Of a stretch of 9,131 bases of DNA, positions 1 through 6,476 are shown in pieces. This DNA is from Thermococcaceae archaeon. GTDB taxonomy: Archaea > Methanobacteriota_B > Thermococci > Thermococcales > Thermococcaceae. Position numbers and translations under genes: made by a program. Under the pieces are notes generated by a model. The model did no database searches, was not told the DNA's origin, and saw only the letters and a list, made by a program, of their open reading frames with translations. Each line of letters begins with the position of its first letter. Positions within the stretch are counted from its first letter, which is position 1. The stretch is from positions 1-9,131 of the forward strand of contig JALSON010000268.1 in assembly GCA_026986455.1 (NCBI GenBank), written 5' to 3'.

Positions 1-400
<400 letters not shown>

Positions 401-401
401 T

Positions 402-480
402 GCCCTCGAAATGAGGGCTGGGCATTTGATAGGTCAATCCGCCTGTGCGCGGTCCCCCCTGAATTTCTGAAATCCTATCA
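402..480 (+). other. Structured spacer behind 23S rRNA (hairpins)
   Basis: Three inverted repeats lie between the 23S end and the next promoter. A 6-bp perfect hairpin GCCCTC/GAGGGC has a GAAAT loop (402-418). A 7-bp outer stem TGATAGG/CCTATCA (427-433 with 474-480) encloses a small CCGC/GCGG hairpin (439-442 with 449-452). This could be part of the 3' side of the pre-23S processing region, or a termination or processing element. No strong T-run follows the first hairpin, so a classical terminator is not evident. No tRNA or 5S rRNA is present. The function is inferred from position only. Confidence 0.4.
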
Positions 481-483
481 CAA

Positions 484-520
484 TTGTTAAAACCTGTTTG
501 TGGGGATTATTCTCTGGTGG
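484..520 (+). promoter_or_regulatory. Putative promoter and ribosome binding site for the HAD gene
   Basis: A TATA-like TTGTTAAAAC lies at 484-493, and a GGTGG ribosome binding site at 516-520 sits 4 nt before the ATG at 525. That site decides the start: the in-frame TTG at 498 would add nine residues with no matching site. The TATA match is weak and lies in an A/T-rich spacer. Confidence 0.4.
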
Positions 521-524
521 TGTG

Positions 525-1004
525 ATGAAGCTGCTCGTTCTTGACCTTGATGGCACCCTCTGGGATCACGAGGATGCATCGAGACTGGTGCCCCCTTTTT
601 TGGTGGGTTCAGATGGCGAGGGGGTTGTCGATGCTTACGGAGAAGAGCTGGTTCTTTTCCCGGGGGTCAGGGACTTTCTTGAGTGGGCGAAGGAACGTTT
701 TCTGCTGTCAGTAGCAAGCTGGAATCTGGAGGAGTTTGTGCGCCCGATTCTGGAGGCGCTTGGCCTTTGGGACTACTTTGTTTTTCCGAAGATTGAGGGA
801 CATCCTGACAAAGCCAGCATGATTGAGAGGACTCTGCTGGATCTGAAAGCAGCAGGATACACCGTGGATGGGGTTATATATGTCGATGACAGAACTATCC
901 ATGTTGATGAAGTGGTAAATGCCATCCCTGATCTGAAATTTATCCACATGTGGACTGATGTGAAGAGCTTTGAGGAGCTGAAAAAGATGCTGGAGGTGCT
1001 GTAA
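525..1004 (+). CDS. HAD-superfamily phosphatase, MDP-1-like
   Basis: A soluble 159-residue HAD hydrolase resembling magnesium-dependent phosphatase-1. All four HAD motifs are visible: motif I DLDGTLW at 7-13 (nucleophile Asp7, acid/base Asp9), motif II in SVASWN (62-67, with Ser65 the likely motif II serine), motif III Lys96 in HPDKAS, and motif IV YVDDRT with Asp121/Asp122. No large cap domain is present, and the length fits the MDP-1/acid phosphatase-like group. The physiological substrate cannot be read from sequence; family members act on phosphotyrosine or small sugar and protein-glycation phosphates. It is the first gene after the 23S rRNA, and its TAA stop shares one base with the DUF366 start, so the two are probably co-transcribed and translationally coupled. 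The start ATG is chosen from GGTGG four bases upstream and from the motif I position. Confidence 0.88.
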   Translation: MKLLVLDLDGTLWDHEDASRLVPPFLVGSDGEGVVDAYGEELVLFPGVRDFLEWAKERFLLSVASWNLEEFVRPILEALGLWDYFVFPKIEGHPDKASMIERTLLDLKAAGYTVDGVIYVDDRTIHVDEVVNAIPDLKFIHMWTDVKSFEELKKMLEVL

Positions 1005-1570
1005 TGGAGCTGTTTGTTGTGAGGGACAGGCGTATTGATTATGACGGCTCCGCAATAAGGAGCCACTGGGCTTACCGCAACTTTGGAATCCTCGGCAACT
1101 CGCTCGTTGTTTTCAGGGGCAGGTGTGACGTTAAGGTCGAGGAGATGATTGACATTGAGGATTTAAGGGCGAGCAGGGAGATCAAAAGCGATGACATGGT
1201 TCACTACATCATCGAGGTCTTTGACCTGGTGAATACGCTCTTCGCCTCAACGCTCCAGAAGCTTTTCATAGCCAGGCTCTGCGAGGTTCTCGGTGAATAC
1301 GGTGTAAAAACCATCAGGAAGGGCGACGACATCTATGTCAACGATAAAAAGCTCAGCATATCCATCGCCACGGTCTCACCGGTCAGCATCAAAATCCACA
1401 TCGGGATAAACGTGGAAGCAAAGGGAATCCCAGAGGATGTGAAGGCAATCGGGCTGAAGGAGCTTGGAATCACCGACGTTGAGGAGTTTATGGAGAAGAG
1501 TGGAAAGGCCCTCGCAGAAGAGTTCAAAAAGGTGAGGAAGGACAGTCTGAAGGTGAGGTGGGCTCAGTAG
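1004..1570 (+). CDS. DUF366 family protein
   Basis: A 188-residue cytosolic protein I assign to DUF366, an archaeal family without an established function. The assignment is from sequence memory: an N-terminal IDYDG...RSHWAY stretch (about residues 11-24) and a C-terminal LSISIATVSPVSIKIHIGIN stretch (about 117-136) look like the conserved cores of this family. It has no transmembrane segment or signal peptide. The ATG overlaps the stop of the HAD gene by one base, and a strong GGAGGTG site (992-998) lies inside the end of that gene, so the pair is coupled. A link with the phosphatase is inferred from this arrangement alone. The 3' end runs 7 bp into the convergent membrane-protein gene, leaving no room for a terminator between them. 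Confidence 0.8.
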   Translation: MELFVVRDRRIDYDGSAIRSHWAYRNFGILGNSLVVFRGRCDVKVEEMIDIEDLRASREIKSDDMVHYIIEVFDLVNTLFASTLQKLFIARLCEVLGEYGVKTIRKGDDIYVNDKKLSISIATVSPVSIKIHIGINVEAKGIPEDVKAIGLKELGITDVEEFMEKSGKALAEEFKKVRKDSLKVRWAQ

Positions 1571-2169
1571 AGGAGGAATAGAACGCTTCCAACCAGCGGC
1601 ACCGCCAGGTTATCATCGAGGTAGGGCTGATATTCTGCGAGCATTAGAATTCCTGCCCATGCTATTTTTCCGGTGAGCCCTGCATCGAGGAACAGAAAGG
1701 CTATTGCCCCGGCGGTTATGAGATACCCGAGGCTTCCAGTCCAGTGCTTTTTCAGCTTTACATCAAACCCATGTCTCTGGAAATAGAAGTGCCTTATGAC
1801 CCCTGTAACACCATCACTCACCGCCATCGCCAAAAGCAGTGCTGTGGCGTAGTTTCTTGGCAGTATTAATGGTATCGCTGAAGCGGAAAATGCAAAAAGC
1901 ACCTCACCGTAGTTGTGCTTTATCTGATACCATGAAAATTCCCTCCTGCTTAAATGGGGCCATAACTGGAATGCACCAAAGAGAAATGCCGCTGATGCGA
2001 AAATCTCCCGCGGGATGTTCCCGGTGTAGTAGAAGAGGATTGCGGGGACGATGCTGAAGTGTATAATTTTGCGGTTTATCCACGCGTATTTCTCCCCGAG
2101 CTTTTTTGTGAGGACTATTGCGGCTATAATAAACGACGCCGCCGTTATTACGTATCCCATCAGGTTCAT
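1564..2169 (-). CDS. CTP-dependent lipid kinase-like membrane protein (SEC59/DGK1/VTE5 type)
   Basis: A polytopic membrane protein of 201 residues, about seven hydrophobic segments (roughly 5-21, 36-49, 55-69, 88-105, 107-125, 148-165, 188-201). It carries features of the dolichol kinase/phytol kinase/Dgk1 family: RKIIH at 33-37, YGEVLF at 87-92, SDGVTGVIR at 118-126, KHWTGSLGY at 141-149 and a C-terminal DDNLAVPL at 185-192. Relatives phosphorylate a long-chain isoprenoid alcohol or diacylglycerol with CTP in the membrane; in an archaeon a polyprenol-type or geranylgeraniol-type substrate would be plausible, but this is inference. The start at 2169 is preferred over the longer frame because GGTGG (2175-2179) sits 5 nt before it and upstream sequence belongs to the neighbouring gene. 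It lies 65 bp behind the unrecognised gene and may be co-transcribed or use its own promoter. Confidence 0.72.
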   Translation of the reverse strand: MNLMGYVITAASFIIAAIVLTKKLGEKYAWINRKIIHFSIVPAILFYYTGNIPREIFASAAFLFGAFQLWPHLSRREFSWYQIKHNYGEVLFAFSASAIPLILPRNYATALLLAMAVSDGVTGVIRHFYFQRHGFDVKLKKHWTGSLGYLITAGAIAFLFLDAGLTGKIAWAGILMLAEYQPYLDDNLAVPLVGSVLFLLY

Positions 2170-2174
2170 TGATT

Positions 2175-2212
2175 CCACCGGAATTAAAAATGAAAGAACA
2201 TTAATATGCCTT
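2175..2212 (-). promoter_or_regulatory. Putative promoter and ribosome binding site of the lipid-kinase-like gene
   Basis: On the minus strand a GAAAGGCATATTAA-like BRE/TATA match (2201-2214) is followed about 25 nt later by GGTGG (2175-2179) and then the ATG at 2169. The spacing would give a very short leader. The gap to the upstream gene is only 65 bp, so readthrough from that gene is equally possible. Confidence 0.4.
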
Positions 2213-2234
2213 TCGCTTGATGTCTTGGTCAGCT

Positions 2235-3113
2235 TCACCGACTGCCGAAAGCAGAGCTCACTTCCATGAGGGTCCAGTAGAGGTCGTTTGCATGAACAGT
2301 GAAATACCACTCTGAGGAACTGCTGAGCTCTCCCCTGGACTTTCCGGTAAGCTCTCCATAAATTCCCGTTATTCTGATTTTCGGTGCCGTCGTGGAGAGC
2401 CTGAGGTTGACCCTCACAGGCCTCCCTTCTTTCCATACAATCCCCACCTTGAGGCCCGCCCTTGTCTCTTTCCTCTTTCTAAGCCCGAGCTTCAGATAGC
2501 GGAGCACCTCCGGATTGACGCCGTTTTCCTCTGCCTTTTCACGAAAATACTCCTCCGCAAGCGTGAGACCTTTCATACCGAGGCTGTACCCGAAGACCGG
2601 GATTCCTAGGTTTTTGGATTTCCGGCCCTTGTAGCCATAGACCTCAATCTCCCTGCCCGTGCCCCTGGAGGCCAGATAGATGCCCTTTGGTTTCTCGCTG
2701 GCATGCTCCTGCAGTGCCTCTGTTATGGACTCAATGCTCTCAAACTTCAGCGAAAAAGCTGCCCACGTGCTCCAGAGCCTCGGAGGGACTGAGGTGAAGC
2801 CCAGATCCTCAAGGTGGTATTCCTCGGGCAGAATTTTGAACGTCACGAAGCCCTTTTCATTCACCAGCATTTCAACCCATGCTTTCTCCTCCGGCAGGAT
2901 GCAGTATCTTCCGTCATTTTCAAATTTTCCTGCCTTTAAAACTCTCTCCTTCCGTATCACCCTGCCGCCGGAAAAGCTTGAGACAACCGGAACGGGTGTT
3001 CTCGCTTTGCTTTCCTTATCATATGGCACTTTGAACCCTGCTTTCAGCAATTCCTCCTGGATTTCGAGGGAGGCCGGAAAGAAGACCTGCATACTATCAA
3101 CCGCCAGTTTCAT
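2235..3113 (-). CDS. Hypothetical protein, unrecognised, 292 residues
   Basis: I do not recognise this protein. It is a soluble, charged 292-residue product without signal peptide, transmembrane segment or cysteine-rich site (a single Cys near residue 71). The N-terminal half has mixed strand/helix character. The middle is basic (RGTGREIEVYGYKGRKSKN, about 150-168), and a second basic run KLGLRKRKETR lies near 208-218, followed by a C-terminal region that looks beta-rich. The basic patches would fit nucleic-acid or anionic-ligand binding, which is only a guess. Base composition matches the neighbours, so recent transfer is not indicated. The start is uncertain: ATG at 3113 follows a purine-rich GGGGG stretch, but ATG at 3092 (residue 8) has GGCGGTTGAT upstream. 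It is transcribed away from lysS and lies upstream of the lipid-kinase-like gene. Confidence 0.7.
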   Translation of the reverse strand: MKLAVDSMQVFFPASLEIQEELLKAGFKVPYDKESKARTPVPVVSSFSGGRVIRKERVLKAGKFENDGRYCILPEEKAWVEMLVNEKGFVTFKILPEEYHLEDLGFTSVPPRLWSTWAAFSLKFESIESITEALQEHASEKPKGIYLASRGTGREIEVYGYKGRKSKNLGIPVFGYSLGMKGLTLAEEYFREKAEENGVNPEVLRYLKLGLRKRKETRAGLKVGIVWKEGRPVRVNLRLSTTAPKIRITGIYGELTGKSRGELSSSSEWYFTVHANDLYWTLMEVSSAFGSR

Positions 3114-3144
3114 CTTATTAGCCCCCAGCGTTTAGACGTTACAA

Positions 3145-3181
3145 TCAATAAAAGTTAAAACTTACGATTTTATAAAGTTTT
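3145..3181 (-). promoter_or_regulatory. Putative promoter of the unrecognised gene (divergent side)
   Basis: Read on the minus strand, CTTTATAAAATCG contains a good TATA box (about 3168-3177), roughly 60 bp before the ATG at 3113, implying a leader of about 30 nt. An inverted repeat AAAACTT/AAGTTTT (3157-3163 with 3175-3181) flanks the TATA box. A second TATA-like stretch lies closer to the gene (about 3145-3154), so the exact box is uncertain. Confidence 0.45.
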
Positions 3182-3187
3182 CCCCTG

Positions 3188-3228
3188 CTCAAAGTTTAAA
3201 AAGCATACCGGGAATTAGATGCTGGAGG
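3188..3228 (+). promoter_or_regulatory. Putative lysS promoter and ribosome binding site
   Basis: A TATA-like TTTAAAAA at 3195-3202 with CTCAAAG in the BRE position lies about 38 bp before the lysS ATG, predicting a start near 3222. A GGAGGGTGTGAT ribosome binding site follows at 3224-3235, directly before the ATG at 3236. The short leader is typical of Thermococcales. Confidence 0.55.
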
Positions 3229-3235
3229 GTGTGAT

Positions 3236-4816
3236 ATGGTTCATTGGGCCGATTACATGGCTGAAAAAATCATCAGAGAGCGTGGGGACAGGGAGGAGTA
3301 CGTGGTGGAGAGCGGAATAACGCCGAGCGGTTACGTTCACATCGGCAATTTCAGGGAGTTTTTTACCGCTTACATAGTCGGCCACGCTTTGAAGGACAGG
3401 GGTAAGAGGGTCAGGCACATCCACATGTGGGACGACTACGACCGCTTCAGGAAGGTTCCCAAGAACGTACCTGAGGAATGGAAAGAGTACCTCACAATGC
3501 CCGTCGGGGAGGTTCCGGATCCGTGGGGCTGCCATAAAAGCTACGGTGACCATTTCATGAGCCTTTTTGAGAGCGAGGTTGAGAAGCTGGGCATTGAGGT
3601 TGATTTCCTTCATGCAAGAGAGCTCTACAGGAATGGGGAATATGCGGAGGAGATTAGAAAAGCCCTTGAGAGGCGTGATGAGGTAAAGGCAATTCTCGAT
3701 GAGTTCCGCGACAGGGCAAAGCAGCCACATCTTGAGGAAACCTGGCAACCCGTTCAGATATACTGCCCGAAGTGCAGGAGAGAGGCTGAGTTCGTCTCCT
3801 GGGACGGTGAATGGAGAATAAAATACCGCTGTAAGCACTGCGGCAGTGAGGGCGAGACCGACATAAGGGACGGGAACGTCAAGTTGAGGTGGCGCGTGGA
3901 CTGGCCGATGCGCTGGGCGCACTTTAAGGTCGACTTTGAGCCGGCGGGAAAGGATCATCTGGCAGCGGGTGGCTCGTATGACACCGGCAGGGAGATAGTG
4001 GAGAAAATCTTTGGCTGGCCGGCTCCGATGACGCTTATGTATGAGTTCGTCGGAATAAAGGGGCAGAAGGGCAAGATGTCCGGAAGTAAGGGCAACGTTA
4101 TACTCCTGAGCGACCTGTATGAGGTTTTGGAGCCCGGAATAATACGCTTCATCTACGCCAAGGCAAGGCCGAACAAGGAGCTCAAGATCGACCTTGGATT
4201 AGGCCTTCTCAACCTCTACGACGAGTTTGACAGGGTTGAGAGAATTTACTTCGGTCTTGAGCATGCGAAGAACCCGGAGGAGGAAGAGGAGCTCAGGAGA
4301 ACTTACGAGCTTTCGATGCCCGAACTGCCGGAGAGGCTCATCGCTCAAGCGCCCTTCAGGTTCCTGGTTACCCTCGTTCAGATGCCCCACCTTGACGAGA
4401 ATGGAATAATGCACGTTCTTCAGGAACAGGGGCATCTTCCAGAGAAGCTTGGAGAAGAGGACATCAGACGCATAAAGCTGCGCATTCGCCTCGCCAGAAA
4501 CTGGGTTGAGAGGTATGCCCCGGATAATGTCAGGTTTACAGTTCTTCAGAAGCCGCCGGAGATTCGCTTTGAGCCTGAAATCGAAGAAGCTCTCGGGGAC
4601 GTTGCGGCCTGGCTTGAGGGGCATGGGAGCTTTACCGTCGATGAGCTCAACAACATCATATTCGATGCTGCAAAGAAGAGGGGAATTCCGAGCAAGAAAT
4701 GGTTTAAGGCACTCTACAACATTTTCATAGGCAAGGACAGGGGGCCCAGGCTTGCACCCTTCCTGGCCTCCCTTGAGAGGGAGTTTGTTGTCAGGCGCCT
4801 CCGTCTGGAGGCATGA
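3236..4816 (+). CDS. lysS: Lysyl-tRNA synthetase, class I
   Basis: A 526-residue class I lysyl-tRNA synthetase, which charges tRNA-Lys with lysine using ATP in the cytosol. Class I signatures are clear: [16 protein letters not shown] carries the HIGH-type motif (HIGN at 35-38), and KMSGSKGN at 280-287 is the KMSKS-type loop. A four-cysteine zinc knuckle (Cys177, Cys180, Cys199, Cys202; CPKC and CKHC) is inserted in the catalytic region. The C-terminal about 200 residues are helical and fit the anticodon-binding region. The length matches archaeal class I LysRS, and most archaea use this form instead of the class II enzyme of most bacteria and eukaryotes. The start has a strong GGAGGGTGTGAT site directly upstream. 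The gene is divergent from the unrecognised gene and is followed after 38 bp by the IorB-like gene on the same strand. Confidence 0.97.
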   Translation: MVHWADYMAEKIIRERGDREEYVVESGITPSGYVHIGNFREFFTAYIVGHALKDRGKRVRHIHMWDDYDRFRKVPKNVPEEWKEYLTMPVGEVPDPWGCHKSYGDHFMSLFESEVEKLGIEVDFLHARELYRNGEYAEEIRKALERRDEVKAILDEFRDRAKQPHLEETWQPVQIYCPKCRREAEFVSWDGEWRIKYRCKHCGSEGETDIRDGNVKLRWRVDWPMRWAHFKVDFEPAGKDHLAAGGSYDTGREIVEKIFGWPAPMTLMYEFVGIKGQKGKMSGSKGNVILLSDLYEVLEPGIIRFIYAKARPNKELKIDLGLGLLNLYDEFDRVERIYFGLEHAKNPEEEEELRRTYELSMPELPERLIAQAPFRFLVTLVQMPHLDENGIMHVLQEQGHLPEKLGEEDIRRIKLRIRLARNWVERYAPDNVRFTVLQKPPEIRFEPEIEEALGDVAAWLEGHGSFTVDELNNIIFDAAKKRGIPSKKWFKALYNIFIGKDRGPRLAPFLASLEREFVVRRLRLEA

Positions 4817-4854
4817 TTCCCTCGCCATGTTTAAAATCCCGGAAGGTGGTGTTT

Positions 4855-5439
4855 ATGGAGTTCAACCTGATAATCACGGGTGTTGGGGGACAGGGGGGCT
4901 TAACCCTCTCGCGCATAATCGGGAACGCGGCGATGGAGGAGGGTTACAACGTTAGAATCGGTGAAACCCTTGGGATGAGCCAGCGATATGGAAGCGTTCT
5001 CAGCTATCTCCGCTTTGGGGACGAGGTTCACTCTCCCCTTATTGAGGAGGGTGAGGCCAACCTCATGCTCGCCCTTGAGCCTGCTGAAGCTCTCAGAAAT
5101 GCCCGTTTTCTGGGAGGGAAAAGTTACGCCGTTGTGAACGCATACCCCATTCATACCGCAACGACGCTTGTCGGAAAGGAGAGATATCCGGAGCTGGGTG
5201 ATGTTGAAAGGGCACTGGGGAAGATATGCCGTGTGGACCTCAGGGATTTCCAGAGGGAGGCTGATGCAATTAATCCGAGGACGCTCGGTGTTCTCATGCT
5301 TGGCTATGCGTGGGTAAGGGGCGGGCTCCCCCTAAAAAGGGAAAGCCTCTATGAGGGAATAAGGAAAACACTGAAGGAAAAGCTCTGGGATGTGAACTTC
5401 AGGGCCCTTGAGAGGGGGATTGAGCTCGGAGGCGAGTGA
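4855..5439 (+). CDS. Indolepyruvate:ferredoxin oxidoreductase beta-subunit-like protein (IorB family)
   Basis: A 194-residue protein of the IorB/2-oxoacid:ferredoxin oxidoreductase gamma-domain family. In IOR the beta subunit joins the TPP- and Fe-S-containing IorA to decarboxylate aryl-pyruvates to acyl-CoA and reduce ferredoxin. Visible hallmarks are IITGVGGQGG at 6-15, GETLGMSQRYGSVLSYLRFG at 36-55 and a C-terminal VNFRALERGIEL like the end of thermococcal IorB. The usual iorA partner is not next to it: lysS is upstream and a regulator downstream. It could therefore be a paralog working with an unlinked catalytic subunit. The start at 4855 is chosen because GGTGG (4845-4849) lies 5 nt upstream and the glycine motif begins within ten residues; the ATG at 4813 overlapping the lysS stop would add a non-conserved 14-residue leader. 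It is probably co-transcribed with lysS. Confidence 0.8.
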   Translation: MEFNLIITGVGGQGGLTLSRIIGNAAMEEGYNVRIGETLGMSQRYGSVLSYLRFGDEVHSPLIEEGEANLMLALEPAEALRNARFLGGKSYAVVNAYPIHTATTLVGKERYPELGDVERALGKICRVDLRDFQREADAINPRTLGVLMLGYAWVRGGLPLKRESLYEGIRKTLKEKLWDVNFRALERGIELGGE

Positions 5440-5470
5440 TCTCTTCCAATTCTATTCTCCCCCTATTGGC
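5440..5470 (+). terminator. Possible pyrimidine-rich terminator behind the IorB-like gene
   Basis: Just after the stop the sequence is strongly pyrimidine-rich (TCTCTTCCAATTCTATTCTC at 5442-5461, then CCCC). Archaeal transcription often ends at T-rich tracts without a hairpin, but the T-runs here are short, so this is weak. Confidence 0.25.
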
Positions 5471-5499
5471 TGGAGCACTGTTGAGCTTATCCTGCAACA

Positions 5500-5516
5500 G
5501 CTTTCTCTGAGAAAGC
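5500..5516 (+). promoter_or_regulatory. Perfect palindrome abutting the TATA box of the PhoU-type regulator (candidate operator)
   Basis: GCTTTCTC, one central T, then GAGAAAGC form a perfect 8+1+8 inverted repeat. It ends one base before the TATA box at 5518-5525 and so covers the BRE (GAAAGC). A dimeric regulator bound here would compete with TFB/TBP and act as a repressor; autoregulation by the AbrB-type protein encoded downstream is a reasonable guess. As RNA it could also fold as a hairpin, but no T-tract follows. Confidence 0.55.
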
Positions 5517-5517
5517 C

Positions 5518-5556
5518 TTATATAGTCTTCCCGGGTCCCCTATATAGACGGGGTGG
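5518..5556 (+). promoter_or_regulatory. Promoter and ribosome binding site of the AbrB-PhoU gene
   Basis: The TATA box TTATATAG (5518-5525) is the clearest in the window and predicts a transcript start near 5543-5548. A second perfect palindrome, CTATATAG (5540-5547), overlaps that start region and may be a second protein site. GGTGG (5552-5556) lies exactly 5 nt before the ATG at 5562. This favours that start over the in-frame GTG at 5553, which lies inside the ribosome binding site. Confidence 0.7.
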
Positions 5557-5561
5557 TATCT

Positions 5562-6476
5562 ATGGAGTTCAGGAAGATTCAATTTACAGGAAGGAGCTCA
5601 TACATAATATCCCTGCCAAAGAAATGGATAAAAAATCATGGACTGAAGCAGGGGGATGTTGTTCCTCTCACAATAAATCCGGATGGCTCGGTAACGATAT
5701 TCCCGAAAGAGCCGAAGGAGATAAGCGAGAAAAAGATCCTGGAGATATCCGAGGAGTATTCTCCTGACATGGCAGTTCGGCTGGCCATATCTGCCTATAT
5801 TCAGGGCTATGACCTCCTTGAGATACGCTTTGCTGGCGAAATGCCCCAGTACAAGGTCAAGCTGAGGAAGATACTCCAGAGCCTTCCCGGAGTAGAGATA
5901 ATTCTGGACGAACCCCAGAGGATAGTGGCCAAGAGCCTTCTAGCTGAGGAGGAGGTCAATCTCGCAGAGATTCTGAACAGAATTCGCTCGCTTATAATTT
6001 CAATGCTCGGCGATCTCGAACTGCTGGTGAGTGCTTCAGAAAAGGAGGAAATATTCAGGGATATAAACGACCTGGAAAATGAGCTTGACAGGTTCTACTT
6101 CCTGATAATAAGGGCGGTAAACAGGCTTCTCACGAGGAGGGCCCTGAGTGAGGAGAGCGGAATCATTAAAAGGACATTTGACCTGCTGGGAATACTGTTT
6201 ATAGTGCGCAACATAGAGAGAATAGGCGACCACATAATCAGAATAGCGGAGAACCCCGACAGCATAGATATAACCTATCTCAAGGAGAAGTTCAGTGAGA
6301 TGATGGAGCAGATTGAGAAGAGGGATCTGCTGAAGATAGACAGCCTGATGCTTGAGCTGAAGGGGGAGATCAGGAGCATAGACTACAGGCAGTCCATAGC
6401 GATGGAGAGCTACAGGAGGATACTGGAGTACCTTGAGAACATAGGTGAGACCATAATTAACATGGCAATAAGCTGA
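5562..6476 (+). CDS. AbrB/SpoVT-PhoU fusion regulator (phosphate uptake regulator-like)
   Basis: A 304-residue cytosolic protein joining an N-terminal SpoVT/AbrB-type swapped-hairpin DNA-binding domain (about 1-48: FRKIQFTGRSSYIISLPKKW, LKQGDVV) to a C-terminal PhoU-like helical domain (about 130-304). The PhoU metal-binding motif is intact in the first repeat (ERIGDHIIRIAEN, 219-231, with Glu219 and Asp223), and a second, weaker version ends the protein (ENIGETIINMAIS, 292-304). Archaeal proteins of this design are annotated as phosphate uptake regulators. No Pst transporter gene is in the window, so a role in phosphate control is inferred from family only. It appears monocistronic, behind its own strong promoter with palindromic sites. 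The 3' end, including stop codon and T-rich flank, is repeated in tandem immediately downstream. Confidence 0.87.
   Translation: MEFRKIQFTGRSSYIISLPKKWIKNHGLKQGDVVPLTINPDGSVTIFPKEPKEISEKKILEISEEYSPDMAVRLAISAYIQGYDLLEIRFAGEMPQYKVKLRKILQSLPGVEIILDEPQRIVAKSLLAEEEVNLAEILNRIRSLIISMLGDLELLVSASEKEEIFRDINDLENELDRFYFLIIRAVNRLLTRRALSEESGIIKRTFDLLGILFIVRNIERIGDHIIRIAENPDSIDITYLKEKFSEMMEQIEKRDLLKIDSLMLELKGEIRSIDYRQSIAMESYRRILEYLENIGETIINMAIS

Noticed and set aside
427..482. Possible box C/D or H/ACA small RNA behind the 23S gene
   Set aside because: Two CTGA sequences (459-462, 467-470) and an ACA after a stem (480-482) are present, but no RTGATGA box C lies at a suitable distance. The H/ACA pocket geometry also does not fit: the upper stem is only 4 bp and the 3' loop is too long.
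2170..2436. N-terminal extension of the lipid-kinase-like protein into the neighbouring gene
   Set aside because: The extra 89 residues are read from another frame of the unrecognised gene, are low in hydrophobicity and Cys/Arg-rich, and lack family similarity. A good ribosome binding site supports the start at 2169.
3215..3958. Long minus-strand open frame opposite lysS
   Set aside because: It is a shadow frame: lysS has all class I synthetase motifs, while the opposite translation shows no recognisable domain and no independent ribosome binding site was identified.
4830..4837. TATA-like TTTAAAAT before the IorB-like gene
   Set aside because: It is only about 22 bp from the ATG, so the transcript would start at or inside the coding region and lose the ribosome binding site. 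Co-transcription with lysS is simpler.
4813..4854. Upstream ATG of the IorB-like gene overlapping the lysS stop (ATGA)
   Set aside because: It would add 14 residues not expected before the glycine motif, and the only purine-rich site lies one base before it. GGTGG at 4845-4849 clearly serves ATG 4855.
5478..5500. Inverted repeat CTGTTG/CAACAG as a terminator of the IorB-like gene
   Set aside because: Six base pairs with an 11-nt loop and no following T-run; weaker than the adjoining perfect palindrome and not convincing as a terminator.
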